A stretch of 30,866 bases of DNA from Azolla pinnata (GCA_037176905.1 JBBBWG010003826.1:1-30866), one strand, 5' to 3'. Shown: positions 12,040 to 21,600, counted from the stretch's first letter. Numbers and translations: made by a program. Notes: a model not told the origin generated them from the sequence alone.

Positions 12040-12620
12040 CTCGCAACAAACTTGTTTCTTTTAAGTTTTGGAATAAAGGAAAAAACAATACATCCGAAAA
12101 TCCAAAGATTATCTAGATTAGGTTTATAATCACACTACTATTCAAATGGAGTAGTCATTCTTAAGGATCAATTATGGAATCCCCTATTTTGGATGTAGCT
12201 TAGGGGATAGCCCAACAATTTATAGCATACTTTGGGCCATGTTTAACAAAATCTTATTATTACGCCATAACAAACCATTTTGTTAAGTTGATTAAGGGGT
12301 AGAGAATTAGTGATGTATTCATTCCTCTCTATACAACTTTAGAAATTTATGGGAGTTGTAATCTCATTCACCATCAATTCAGAGTGCCTTTAGGTGGGAT
12401 GAAGTTTGAATTTTAAGCAAAGTTTTATAGCTTTGGAACGCTTCCGAAGTTTCACTTTTCTTCTCGAGAAAGTAAAGAATTGTGAAACGGTTAAAGTCAT
12501 CTTTAAAACCAATAAAATAACATGTTGCTATGAGAGATTGGGTTGGAAGGGATCCGCATATGTCACTTTGTTAGGATTCATAATGAGTGAGATCCTTGTG
12601 ATTTAGGAACTCGTCGTTGG
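12040..12620 (-). pseudogene. copia integrase remnant
   Basis: The minus strand reads a SDICG-LPTQS string (normally HSDLCGPL), then GFKDDFNRFTILYFLEKKSE, which matches the conserved DD-SR----Y-L--KSE core, then FQSYKT. Near 12130-12040, shifted frames give NLRIFGC, then KLKRNKFVARATKSIFIGF, matching the LRVFGC and KLDPRA-KCIFLGY strings that follow the core. Stops interrupt it several times. Confidence 0.82.
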
Positions 12621-12689
12621 AGCATTTTTCCTAAAAGGTAACTTTGGGGTAGAGAAATCAGTTGGAATGGTTGCATAGGAATCCTATCG

Positions 12690-13180
12690 ACTACTAGATT
12701 ATGAGATTGTAAGGTTTTAAGTGCACCATCTACATTCATATTGCCCATCCTATAATGCTAGAGAATAATAAGATTAAGAGATGTAACACAAGCTAGGGCT
12801 AAGGGCAGAGATTCATTCATAGGGACACATTTAAGTGAGTACAAGCTACATTCCCTTTTAAAATAAGTTCTTATCAAGTCTCTATTAGAATTTTTAGATT
12901 GAATAATTATGGCATGATTAGAATAAAATTCAATTATAGCACCATTAATTATTGTTTATCTTGTAAACAACAAATGTTTGGTAATACCTAGGATATACAA
13001 AACTCCATTAATTGTGAAGTACTCTCCTCTGATAAGCTCAAAGGTGATTCCACTTTTTCCGATCACAAGCTTGGTGTCATTGTTGCCAAATTTTACAAGG
13101 GTTGGTGGTTGGAGAGGCTCGAACATTTAGAGCCAATCATTTTGGAGCGTCAAATATATGGTCTATTGCGTGGTGTCGAA
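12690..13180 (-). pseudogene. copia protease side and GAG-pre-integrase remnant
   Basis: Near 13110-12970 the minus strand reads PPTLVKFGNND-KLVIGKSG, then GVLYI, the region after the protease active site. The active-site string itself (DSGAS-like) is not recognisable. Near 12780-12690 it reads *HYRMGNMNVDGALKTLQS, the gag-pre-integrase WH-RMGH string, with a stop in place of the first tryptophan and an asparagine where the zinc-binding histidine of RMGH is usual. Confidence 0.75.
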
Positions 13181-13306
13181 ATAGTAGGTGTGGTCCTTAG
13201 AATAGACATGGGCACAAAAGCAACAAAAGCTTGAAGAATATCATCGTATTTAGCATATTCTACTTCAACAAGGTTCACTTGAGCCTGTTTCCGAGGTTGG
13301 GGACAT

Positions 13307-14050
13307 CTAATAGTTTGGCTTCAGTTTGCTATAACACTCTTGTGTTAATTGACCTACTCGCTTACAATTCCTGCAATATGAATTAATGTTGAAACAAATG
13401 CCTCCAAATTTATTACTCGGAGGTTTTTTTGTCCACCATTTCAAGCCATCACCATGCTTGATGAAGCAATTTGCTTTGTATGCCACTATCGCCATACGCG
13501 AACTTGGCTCAGATGATCGTTGAAGGCGAATAGTTTCCTCTTGGCTTATGTTGGCGAGGAGATCGGTTAAGGTTGCACAATTGCTTGAGTTTTGGGTGGT
13601 TCGAAAATTTGACCATGAAGGTGGAAGGGCAATAATCTGCAAGATAATCATTTAGAGTTTAGGTGCTATCTCCATGCCGGACGTAACAATATCATCGATC
13701 TCCTTTTGTCAGGTTGTGATGAACTTCGTAATTGGTTGTTTATTCTCCGTCTTGTAATTAATGAGCACTTGCAAGGTGTGTGCTTGTTGCGCGTCATTAT
13801 TCGGCTCATACATATTTCACCAATGCTCCCACATTTTGCATGCCGATTCCATCTTCTGCAAGGTTTTCACCGGTGCCATCGTTCATGTGCATTAAGATTT
13901 TTATCTTTGCACAAAGATATTTTTCCTACCAATCATCAAAGGCCAACACATCAGTCGATTTCTTTTCTTTACTTGAAATCACATCTCACAACTTGTGTTA
14001 TATTGGAACAAGCATTCTAATCTCATTCTCGAAATCCTATAGTTGGTGTT
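13307..14050 (-). pseudogene. copia Gag remnant with altered zinc knuckle
   Basis: An open stretch from 13651 down to 13307 reads ALPPSWSNFRTTQ, a typical end of the UBN2-type Gag core, followed by a basic low-complexity part. A zinc knuckle follows at 13375-13334, CRNCKRVGQLTQEC. Its pattern is C-x2-C-x4-Q-x4-C; the histidine of the normal CCHC box is replaced by glutamine. Gag-like residues continue upward to about 14050 in shifted frames. Confidence 0.78.
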
Positions 14051-14232
14051 GATCAAAATCTCTATCATGATATTTTAGGTGCTCGACACCGATAGTACTT
14101 GCGTCATTTTTGCGGAGAGTTGTCCCAATTATTGCTTGGCAAGCAACAACTCGATTGTTGGTTTGTCGATGAAAATGTAAAAGTTCTCTTTGTTTATGGA
14201 TTGTCCAAAATTAGTAAGGTTATCTTAATGAT

Positions 14233-14392
14233 CTTGGATGGTACAAAGTGGCGGTGCTAGATGATGTACAAAAAGAGGGTCCATTCCATTAATGGATATG
14301 TCCATTCATGTGTCCATATGATATCTATACACACGCATACATTAGCCAGAAAATAATTTGCCTAATATTTATATATATTATTTTTTTAGAGA
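14233..14392 (-). repeat. Probable 5' LTR of the copia element
   Basis: It shares TTGGATGGTACAAA, a GATGATGTACAAAA-like string, GTCCATTCATGTGT and an AT-rich end with the repeat at 9779-9916. It lies on the gag side of the element, as expected. It has an extra GGGTCCATTCCATTAATGGA-like insertion. The upper boundary is an estimate. Confidence 0.55.
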
Positions 14393-15750
14393 CAACAACA
14401 CAAAAGGACTTATACGAAGGCAGTCTAGAGAGGGAGGGAGCCATTCCATAGTTGGTCACATGACCAAATTGTTTGGAGTTGGGAGCCTACTTGTGGCCTA
14501 CCTACTTGTTTATGTTAGATGCAGCTTAACTTGCAGCTAGGTTATAAGAGGAAGGGTGTATTTCACGTTAGGCATATGTCAACGTACATCATGAATCAGC
14601 AACGGCCGGGTGGCTCAATATCATGAATGTGTACGTACATATAAGACAGAGTAGGAAGAAAGAAAGAAAGAAAGAAAGAAAGATATATTAATGTTTTTAA
14701 AGACCAAAATAGGCCCATGAGACAAAAGATACAACAGTGAGATGTGTACCCAATCATCTAAAGTGTAAAAAATGAAAAACAAACAAAGAGATACAAGTGA
14801 ATGGTAAAAAACTTAAAGAAAGAAAACTCCGATGATATATCTAGTAAAGGTGGTACATTTGCTCCAAAAAAAATCGTGAGATGTTAATAGTGAATTTATA
14901 TCTGTGGTTCAGGTGTAGCACTACAGAAGGGAGAGAGAGACAAGGGTAAGGTTTGTGGTGTCTTAGACAATGCTCGTAGTCGAGGTAGGTCACATTTTCT
15001 TATCATCTTGATGTCAGTAGCATGACAACGTGTGACTTTGAAACCAGGCATTCGAGGGCGTTTGACTACTCTTTGGGTTTTTGCTTCATAGATAGAGAGG
15101 CCGAGTGGTAATAATATGTCCATGTTCACCATCCCCTTCTGTCCCTAAAAGAAATCTATGATTACGTGTCGATCGGAAGTCCTAAGGGGATTACAATTAA
15201 CATTTTTTAGTTTCTGTAGATTTATTTAACTCTATAATATACTTACCTAATGTCTTAATATTAGGTGTATTAAGTAATTGGGGGGAGGGTTGAAGAGAGT
15301 CATGATATTTTTCTCTTATTTATTTAAAGGTAAATAAATTGTGGCGGATTTTGTGGGTTGGATGACGTTGGCCTCTTCATGTGCTGTGGTTAACATGTAT
15401 GAATGTATGTACATGTCGGCAAGCTGAAACGGAGATGGGAAGGGCCTCCTCTTGCTCTTCCTCCCCCGAGCCCTGCTTTCATTCTACCGCTCATGCTGTC
15501 GTGGGTAGCACCACACAAAAGAAAAGGGTACTCAAGGAGTGAAAAGCCAACGCCAATAAAGAAAGAAGCAAAAGAAATGAAAATGAAGAATATGGATTAT
15601 AGATTGGGTAGCAGCAGCAGCACGTTTATATAATAATAATAACAATAATAATAATAACAACAACAATGCAATGCAAACGCAATTGGGGTCTTGTCATATA
15701 AGGGGGCCGTTCTTCTTTCCACTGAAGTTGCCTTTACGATATATATATGT
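14393..15750. other. Intergenic stretch upstream of the lipoxygenase
   Basis: No open frame matches a known family. A (GAAA)n run lies at 14655-14683. Bases 15635-15665 hold an AAT/AAC triplet run. The rest is moderately AT-rich and gives no readable domain. Confidence 0.5.
14655..14683. repeat. (GAAA)n microsatellite
   Basis: About seven uninterrupted GAAA units. Confidence 0.95.
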
Positions 15751-15755
15751 GACCC

Positions 15756-15758
<3 letters not shown>

Positions 15759-15813
<55 letters not shown>
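15759..15813. repeat. (GA)n microsatellite in the lipoxygenase upstream region
   Basis: About 27 perfect GA units, some 620 bp before the start codon. In plants GA tracts near promoters can bind BBR/BPC (GAGA-binding) factors; that role here is inference. Overlapping open frames rich in RE dipeptides are artefacts. Confidence 0.95.
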
Positions 15814-15816
<3 letters not shown>

Positions 15817-16001
15817 ATATGTGTGCTCAATATGTATTTACAGACGCGCAGAGTACCCCTCGTCCCTCCCCTCGCTGCCCGCCTCTCTCTCAGAGACTCT
15901 GCAGAGAAGAAGAGACTGACTGGATCAATCTCTTTCTTTTCAACGAGGAGACCAAAGGCGAAGTAAACACACGCACACGCCCTCCCCTCCCATACATACA
16001 G

Positions 16002-16005
<4 letters not shown>

Positions 16006-16040
<35 letters not shown>
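16006..16040. repeat. (TA)n microsatellite
   Basis: About 17 perfect TA units roughly 390 bp before the lipoxygenase start codon. It could mask or supply a TATA element, so the transcription start cannot be read by eye. Confidence 0.95.
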
Positions 16041-16042
<2 letters not shown>

Positions 16043-16432
16043 TATGTACACCCATCCTCTGCAGTAACACTACCACCATTCTGCTGCTCTTCTTCTTCTT
16101 CTTCTTCTCCTTCACAATCTCCTCCTCCTCCTCCTCCTCCTCCTGCAGCAGTAGCAGCAGCAGCATTCATTTCATCCGTGGACACACACTCTTCCAAATC
16201 CATTGCATTTGAAACACATATATTATATTACATGAGTTAATTGGCCACATCTCTTTGATCGGGCACACTGCACGCACTGCACACACACTCCCCAACTTAC
16301 TACTCTTGGACATTATATCAAGATCAAGCATCCATCCCGAATCCACACACACAGCAATCTCTTGTATCTACATATCTCTCTCCATATACACACATACATA
16401 TAGACAGATAGAAAGTATCGTAGGATTGGGCG
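16041..16432 (+). promoter_or_regulatory. Likely core promoter and 5' leader of the lipoxygenase
   Basis: This stretch is pyrimidine-rich on the + strand, with CTT and CTC triplet runs at about 16090-16143 and many CACACA and CTCTC pieces, a composition common in plant 5' leaders. It contains several short upstream ATG frames. A TAG stop lies in frame four codons before the chosen ATG at 16433, so translation cannot start further up in this frame. Confidence 0.45.
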
Positions 16433-17018
16433 ATGTTGCACAGCTCAACAGCCGCCCAGCAATGTCATCCTCACCCCCAGGCACTACTCCCTCTTAGTAG
16501 TAATAACCTCAGCACTGTTCCCAACCAAGCGTACTGTTCTGGATACAACGTCATTAAGAACAAGAAGATTGAAGCCGGGAATATTAATTGTAAGCATCAG
16601 TCGTCGATCCGGGCCTTATTGATCCATAGCAAGCATCGGGGGATCATCCGCCATCATCAGAGTTGCAGTGCCGCAGCATCAGCATCAGGATCAGCAATAT
16701 CAGCATCAGCAGCAGCAGAAGTTCCTGCAGGACAATCTAGCCAGGAGAAGATCAACGACGTCCAGATCCCCGTCAATAAGAAGGCTGAGGAGGCCTCCAG
16801 GTCGAGCCTGGCGGCAGCGGCGGCGGCGGCGGCCAGGCAACATGAAGCCGGGTTGTGGTCAAGGAGCTCGGGCTTGACCAGCTTAACGGCGGTGGTGACG
16901 GTGCGGCGGAAACGGCGGCCTTCCCCCCCGGAGCTGCTGCTTGACCGGATCGACGCCGTGGCTGACTCTTCCGGTCAAAAAATCTGGCTCCAATTAGTCA
17001 GCGCCGAGATCGACGACC
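16433..17018 (+). CDS. Lipoxygenase exon 1: transit peptide and PLAT start
   Basis: Codes residues 1-195 plus one base. The first part is transit-peptide-like. Residues about 79-134 are low-complexity Ala/Ser/Gln sequence from CAG- and GCG-type repeats, including nine alanines in a row near 126-134. The PLAT domain opens with [10 protein letters not shown] at 151. The donor is C/GTGAGT. Confidence 0.9.
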
Positions 17019-20000
17019 GTGAGTTCCGCTCTCGCGCGCGCTCTCTCTCTCTCTCTCTCAATCTCTTTCTTTCCTTCTTCCTCTCTCTCTTTCTCTATAC
17101 ATGTATATATATACACACTTTAGAAGACGTTAACATATCTTTTTCTTTCTTTCTATATATATATAGATATAGATATATACTTGTGTACATATATATTTGT
17201 GCAGTAAGAAACAATTTAGAATGATGAGCCGACTCCTTCCCCGAACTTCCCCCACGTGTTCTGTTCTCTTGTGTTGTGGAGCGTAGATGTCATCGTTCAT
17301 ACGCTCCTTCAACGAATTAAATCAAATAGTTATATACATAGAAACAAAATGCTGGAGGCAGCTTTCCCAAATCATGGTTGCCTTTTCTTTTCTTCTTTTC
17401 TTCCCATGAAGCTTTTTGTTTTGCCTTGTGGTTCGTACCCTCTGCTCTGCTGCTGCTCGCTCTCTCTCTCGCTCATTCACCGTCTTTCTGCGTTGTTGTT
17501 GTTGTTGTTGTTGTTGCTGCTTGTGCAGGCACCGGCTGCGGAAGGAGGAGCAGCAAAGCCGCCCTGCTAGACTGGTCCCTGAAGGCGGGAATAGCTGCCG
17601 ATAAGATCCAGTATGTGGCCCACTTCACGCTTGATGTTGGCTTCGGCCTGCCAGCGGCCATCGCCATCGAGAACCACCATCAGAACGAGCTCTTCATCGA
17701 GACCATAGCGCTCACGGCAGGAGCAGCTGCCGCCACCACCGCCCACAGTGGCCCCATCCTATACTTCCCTTGCTACTCGTGGGTACAGCCCAAATACAAG
17801 ACGACGAGGGGATCGGAGCGCGTGTTCTTCAACAACCACGCATCACTGCCATCACAAACGCCTGCCGGATTGAGGGAGCTGCGAGAGCAGGACAAGGCTG
17901 CACGGCGCGGCAACGGCAAGGGCGTGCGCAAGCCGTGGGACAACATCTACGACTACGACGTGTACAACGACGTCGGAAATCCCGATAAGCACATCGGCCT
18001 CGCTCGAACCGTTCTCGGGGGCACCACACAGCATCCGTATCCCCGAAGATGCCGAACCGGCCGGCAATCGACCAAGACATGTATGTCTACTCTCTCTCTC
18101 TCTCTCCCCACTATTACTTCTTCTCCTTCTTCTTCACACTATATCGATCCGCAAGGAATGATCACCACTAATTCTATATTAGTGACGAGATTCCCACTTA
18201 GTTGCAGAAACTAATCATTTTAGTCTAATTTGTCAATTTGCCATGGACCAACCGGCTGCTGCTGCTGCTGCTTTCCTCGATATTAATATTCCAGTCACCA
18301 ATATGGAGAAGCCCTTGGACATGGGCACCAATTACTACGTCCCTCGGGACGAGTCCTTCCATGAGGTGAAGCAGGAGTCGTTCATCACCAACAGCCTCAA
18401 GGGCGTCGTGCGCCAGTCCATGCCCTTGGTCACCAACAGCTTGAAAGCTGAGTGCGAGAACTTCGAGTGCTTCCACGCAATCGACCGCCTCTACCAAGAG
18501 GGTGTCAAACTGAGGGACTTTCAGAACGTGGAGAACGAGATACTCAAGCGGCTGCCCATGTCACAGGCGATGAAGACGATCGAAGAATCCACCAATACGG
18601 TCACCAATATGCTCCAATACAGCGAGCCAACGATCCTCTCCAGTAATTAGCCTTTAATCTTTAATCTGCAATAGTTGATTAGTTGAGGAAGTACTCTAGC
18701 ATCTGTTTAGTACCCACGTGATCGACAAATCATACATTGATTCTTGCGATTCAGATGAGGTTGTCATTCGCAAATCAATTGTTGATACAATCTTGGATCA
18801 TGTAATTCCAGGGGATCGGTTCGCTTGGATGCGCGACGACGAATTCGGGCGGCAAACATTGGCTGGGGCAAATCCCGTGCAGATTCGGAGATTAACGGTA
18901 TGCAGTACACTAATTCGGCATAATTCGGGTGCTAATTAACAGCGAGCGATCCGATCTGCCACGGACAATTAATTAACTCATAATGCTGCAGGAATTCCCG
19001 CCCAAGAGTGCACTGGATCCAGAGGTGTATGGACCTTCTACCTCGGCCATCACCGAGGAGCATATTGTAGGCCGGCTGGAAGGCCTAACTGTAGAAGAGG
19101 TAAATTAGCAGTGCCTACACCAATTCTCACAGCGCCTAATGTAATCTGCAAACCAATTCAGTTCACGTGTGAATCTAATGGATTAGGGTTTCCCCCTCTG
19201 TGCTGCAGGCCATGGAGAACGGCAAGCTGTTCATCTTGGACTACCATGACGCGTACATGCCGTTTGTGAACAAAGTGAACGCACTGGAAGGAAGGAAGAT
19301 GTACGCCACAAGGACGATACTGTTCCAGTCCAAGGCAGGGAACCTGGTGCCGTTGGCAATCGAGCTCAGCCTGCCACCCACCTCAAGGGGCGAAGCCAAC
19401 GGGAGGCAGCGCGTGTTTACACCTGGGCAGGACTCGGCGAGCCACTGGAAATGGCAGCTCGCCAAGGCCCATGTGAGCTCGAATGATGCAGGATTCCATC
19501 AGCTAGTCAATCATTGGTCAGTACTAGCTACCTGCAAATTATGATCTCACTCGAATATATTGGCAGTCAGTAATTTAATATATTCAGGCGGTGTTGATCA
19601 AGCATGGGAATGCTAATTAGCTAGCTAGCTAGCTAGCTAGCTAGCTAGCTAGCTAGCACAAATGATGTGGATGGGCGGGGCGGATGGTTTTTCTGATCGA
19701 ATCATTGGTCCAAATTGCAACAGGTTGAGGAGCCATGCGTCGGTGGAGCCGTATGTGATTGCAAGCCATCGGCAGCTGAGCCGAATGCACCCTGTATTCA
19801 AGCTGCTGGAGCCGCATTTCCGCTATACGCTGGAGATCAACGCGTCGGCACGGCAGCTCCTCATCAACGCCGACGGCGTGATCGAGAACTGCTTCACGCC
19901 CGGCCCGTTCTCGCTCGACATCAGCTCCGCCGCCTACGCTTCGACGTGGCGGTTTGACCACGAGGGCTTACCGGCCGACCTTCTTAACCGGTAAATGATC

Positions 20001-21025
20001 GATACTTAAAATAATCTCAGAAATATCATCCAGCTCCTCATCAGATAAGGCTAACTGTAGTGCTTCATTGAGAAGCACGGATGAGCGATGAGAGTTGATG
20101 AGAGGATATGCGCGGGGCCTTATAATTAGAGCGGCGCTATGCGAGGCCGGATGAAGGTCTCGATTAATTGATTGACGCGCGCGATTCGATATATATGGTG
20201 TAATCCTGTGAGTAGTAGTGATACGATCTCTGTCGATGTGATGCAATATACGCGTAACGTAAATGCAGAGGCATGGCGAGAAGGGACGATAGTGAAGCGA
20301 GCGGCGTGAAGCTGGTGCTGGAGGACTACCCGTACGCGGCCGACGGGCTGGTGATCTGGGAGGTGATACGGGCGTGGGTGGACGAGTACGTGTCGCTGTA
20401 CTACGACGACGAGAGGGGGGATGCGGTCAAGGGGGATGCAGAGATCCAAGCGTGGTGGGACGAGATCCGGAGCAGGGGCCACGCGGACAAGAAGGACGAG
20501 GCGTGGTGGCCCAGCCTGGACACGGCCGACGATCTCAAAGGCGTGCTCACAACGATGATATGGGTGGTGTCAGGGTTCCACGCAGCCATCAACTTCGGGC
20601 AGTATGCGTACGGGGGGTACGTGCCGAACCGGCCGTGCATGACGCGGCGGCTGGTGCCCGAGGACGGCACGCCCGAGCACGCGCAGCTCATGGCCGACCC
20701 CGAGGCCTTCTTCCTGTCCACCATCCCGAGCCAGGTGCAAGCCACGACGGTGATGGCGGTCGTCGACTCCCTCAGTTCGCACTCGCCCGACGAGGAGTAC
20801 CTGGGGCAGCGCCCTGCAGCCTGGACGGCCGACCCCCGTGCGCACGACGCGTTCGCCCGCTTCTCGGCCGCCGTGCAAGCCGCTGAGCGCACCATCGCCG
20901 CCCGCAATGCCGACCCCACGCTCAAGGCCCGCAACGGCGCCGGCGTCATGCCCTACGACCTCCTCCTCCCCACCTCCGGCCCCGGCAAGACCGGCCGTGG
21001 CATCCCCAACAGCATCTCCATCTGA
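16433..21025 (+). CDS. LOX: Plastid-type 13-lipoxygenase, 8 exons, 1003 residues
   Basis: Linoleate 13S-lipoxygenase: adds O2 to carbon 13 of linoleic or linolenic acid, the first step toward jasmonate and leaf aldehydes, normally in chloroplasts. Exons: 16433-17018, 17529-18080, 18295-18642, 18812-18897, 18992-19099, 19209-19516, 19724-19990, 20269-21025. All introns are GT-AG and all phases agree, giving 3012 coding bases. Residues 1 to about 75 are Ser-, His- and Lys-rich with few acidic residues, like a transit peptide. A PLAT domain covers about 150-310 and the catalytic domain the rest. Iron ligands are His662, His667, His856, Asn860 and the C-terminal Ile1003. Cys719-Phe720 matches the 13-LOX type, and Ala705 fits S stereochemistry. 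Length exceeds the usual 900-940 because of a long N-terminal spacer with an alanine run. Only the exon 3 start is uncertain. The precise paralogue cannot be named. Confidence 0.95.
17019..17528 (+). other. Lipoxygenase intron 1 with CT and GTT repeats
   Basis: Starts GTGAGT and ends TTGTGCAG. The first 80 bases hold a (CT)n run at about 17038-17060 and CTTT pieces; the last part holds a (GTT)n run at about 17491-17515, just before the acceptor. Simple repeats therefore sit at both ends of the intron. Confidence 0.85.
17529..18080 (+). CDS. Lipoxygenase exon 2: PLAT end and start of catalytic domain
   Basis: Residues 196-379 plus one base. It carries the second half of PLAT ([17 protein letters not shown]) and the signature stretch [18 protein letters not shown], then [16 protein letters not shown], then YPRRCRTGR, all typical of plant lipoxygenases. 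Ends at ACAT/GTATGT. Confidence 0.92.
18295..18642 (+). CDS. Lipoxygenase exon 3
   Basis: Residues 380-495. The chosen acceptor, ATTAATATTCCAG/TC, has a pyrimidine tract, fits the phase and joins RTGRQSTKT to TNMEKPL, then [13 protein letters not shown], the normal plant LOX order with a short linker. An upstream acceptor at 18202 (ACTTAG/TT) is also in frame and would add 31 residues with a six-alanine run. Ends at TCCA/GTAATT. Confidence 0.8.
18812..18897 (+). CDS. Lipoxygenase exon 4
   Basis: Codes [19 protein letters not shown], then [10 protein letters not shown]. This is the highly conserved plant LOX segment in the catalytic domain. The first codon is split A/GG (Arg) across intron 3. 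Ends in phase 0 at ACG/GTATGC. Confidence 0.93.
18992..19099 (+). CDS. Lipoxygenase exon 5
   Basis: Thirty-six whole codons, [14 protein letters not shown], then [16 protein letters not shown], which matches the usual FPP-S-LDP--YG---S-IT-EHI string. Bordered by CTGCAG/GA and GAG/GTAAAT. Confidence 0.93.
19209..19516 (+). CDS. Lipoxygenase exon 6: first iron-ligand region
   Basis: Opens [20 protein letters not shown] and runs to [18 protein letters not shown]. The histidine before the split tryptophan is iron ligand His662. Bordered by CTGCAG/GC and TG/GTCAGT. Confidence 0.95.
19517..19723 (+). other. Lipoxygenase intron 6 with (AGCT)n microsatellite
   Basis: A run of about ten TAGC units lies at about 19616-19657. 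Because AGCT is self-complementary, this stretch is a long perfect palindrome that can form a hairpin or cruciform. The intron ends GCAACAG. Confidence 0.9.
19724..19990 (+). CDS. Lipoxygenase exon 7: iron ligand and regiospecificity site
   Basis: Opens [19 protein letters not shown], with His667 as the second iron ligand. [17 protein letters not shown] holds Ala705 (the Coffa site, Ala for S products), and ENCFTPG holds Phe720, the space-filling residue of 13-lipoxygenases. Ends CG/GTAAAT. Confidence 0.95.
20269..21025 (+). CDS. Lipoxygenase exon 8: C-terminal catalytic part
   Basis: Opens [20 protein letters not shown] and contains DYPYAADGL, then WWP-L, then [20 protein letters not shown] with ligands His856 and Asn860, and ends RGIPNSISI with Ile1003 as the last ligand. 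It is very GC-rich at third positions, so long open frames appear in other frames; those are shadows. Confidence 0.96.
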
Positions 21026-21124
21026 CTCACCTGCACCTTCAAATATCCATCCACAACTACATTATTAACCTGCACACTACCATTTGCTACTGCTACTCTT
21101 CCTGTTACTGCTGCTGCTGCTCCA

Positions 21125-21190
21125 ATTACTACTCCTACTACTTCTACTACTCCTACTACTTACTACTACTTACTACTACTACTACACCTA
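21125..21190. repeat. (CTA)n-type imperfect microsatellite
   Basis: Imperfect CTA/CTC/CTT triplets, the longest pure runs being ACTACT strings, about 100 bp after the stop codon. Confidence 0.85.
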
Positions 21191-21382
21191 ATGCTGCTGC
21201 TACTTTTAGCGCCCACACCACTAGTTGCACCACCGCCTGTATCTCCCGAACCCACGCTTTAGGCTCTGCTGTATTATGTTTCCCCCACGGGCACCCTATG
21301 GTGTCAACATTTGTAACATTACACGTGTCTCTTTCGGGCCTTACCACAACAGGTTAAAAGGCCCTCTCTTCGATATGGGGGT

Positions 21383-21484
21383 GAGAGAGAGAGAGAGAGA
21401 GAGAGAGCATTCCAGAGAGAGAGAGAGAGAGCATTCCAGAGAGAGAGAGAGAGAGCATTCCAGAGAGAGAGAGAGAGCATTCCA
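21383..21484. repeat. (GA)n-GCATTCCA compound tandem array
   Basis: GCATTCCA occurs at about 21407, 21431, 21455 and 21477, each preceded by a pure GA run. The period is 24 bp for the first units and 22 bp for the last. It is a minisatellite with an embedded microsatellite. Confidence 0.9.
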
Positions 21485-21600
21485 TCAATTGTGTAGATGG
21501 ATGGGGTATGTTGTATCTGTGTACATATGTGTCCTCTACATTTACCCCCCCCCCAATGTAGAAAACACGACATAACAACTTAATTTTGATCTGTACACCT

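Larger units (their letters stand above)
9779..14392 (-). mobile_element. Degenerate Ty1/copia retrotransposon
   Basis: A nearly full-length but inactive element on the minus strand. Reading downward, I can follow Gag (about 14050-13307), a gag-pre-integrase and protease-side region (13180-12690), integrase (12620-12040), reverse transcriptase (about 11550-10900) and RNase H (about 10500-10140). The order protease-integrase-RT-RNase H defines copia and excludes Ty3/gypsy, where integrase comes last. Many stops and frameshifts split every domain, so no protein can be made. Short direct repeats at each end (about 9779-9916 and 14233-14392) are probably diverged LTRs. A polypurine tract lies exactly where the 3' LTR should begin. 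A clear tRNA primer-binding site and target duplication could not be found. Its divergence argues for an old insertion. Confidence 0.88.
21026..21600 (+). other. Repeat-rich 3' flank of the lipoxygenase
   Basis: Includes the likely 3' untranslated region. It holds GCT and CTA triplet runs at about 21095-21190, then unrelated sequence, then the (GA)n-GCATTCCA array. No clear AATAAA-type poly(A) signal was seen near the stop. Confidence 0.5.

Noticed and set aside
14100..14232. tRNA-Met primer-binding site of the copia element
   Set aside because: No clear match to TGGTATCAGAGC on the minus strand next to the LTR; the site may have decayed.
15597..16203. Long minus-strand frames with poly-Glu, YI repeats and SL repeats
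   Set aside because: They are translations of the CTT, TA and GA microsatellites upstream of the lipoxygenase.
18243..18650. An apparent separate gene starting [10 protein letters not shown]
   Set aside because: From 18295 to 18642 it is lipoxygenase exon 3; the ATG lies in the preceding intron and the tail runs into intron 3.
20374..20949. Long open frames on both strands inside lipoxygenase exon 8
   Set aside because: Shadows caused by very high GC at third positions; only the frame ending in SISI has conserved motifs.
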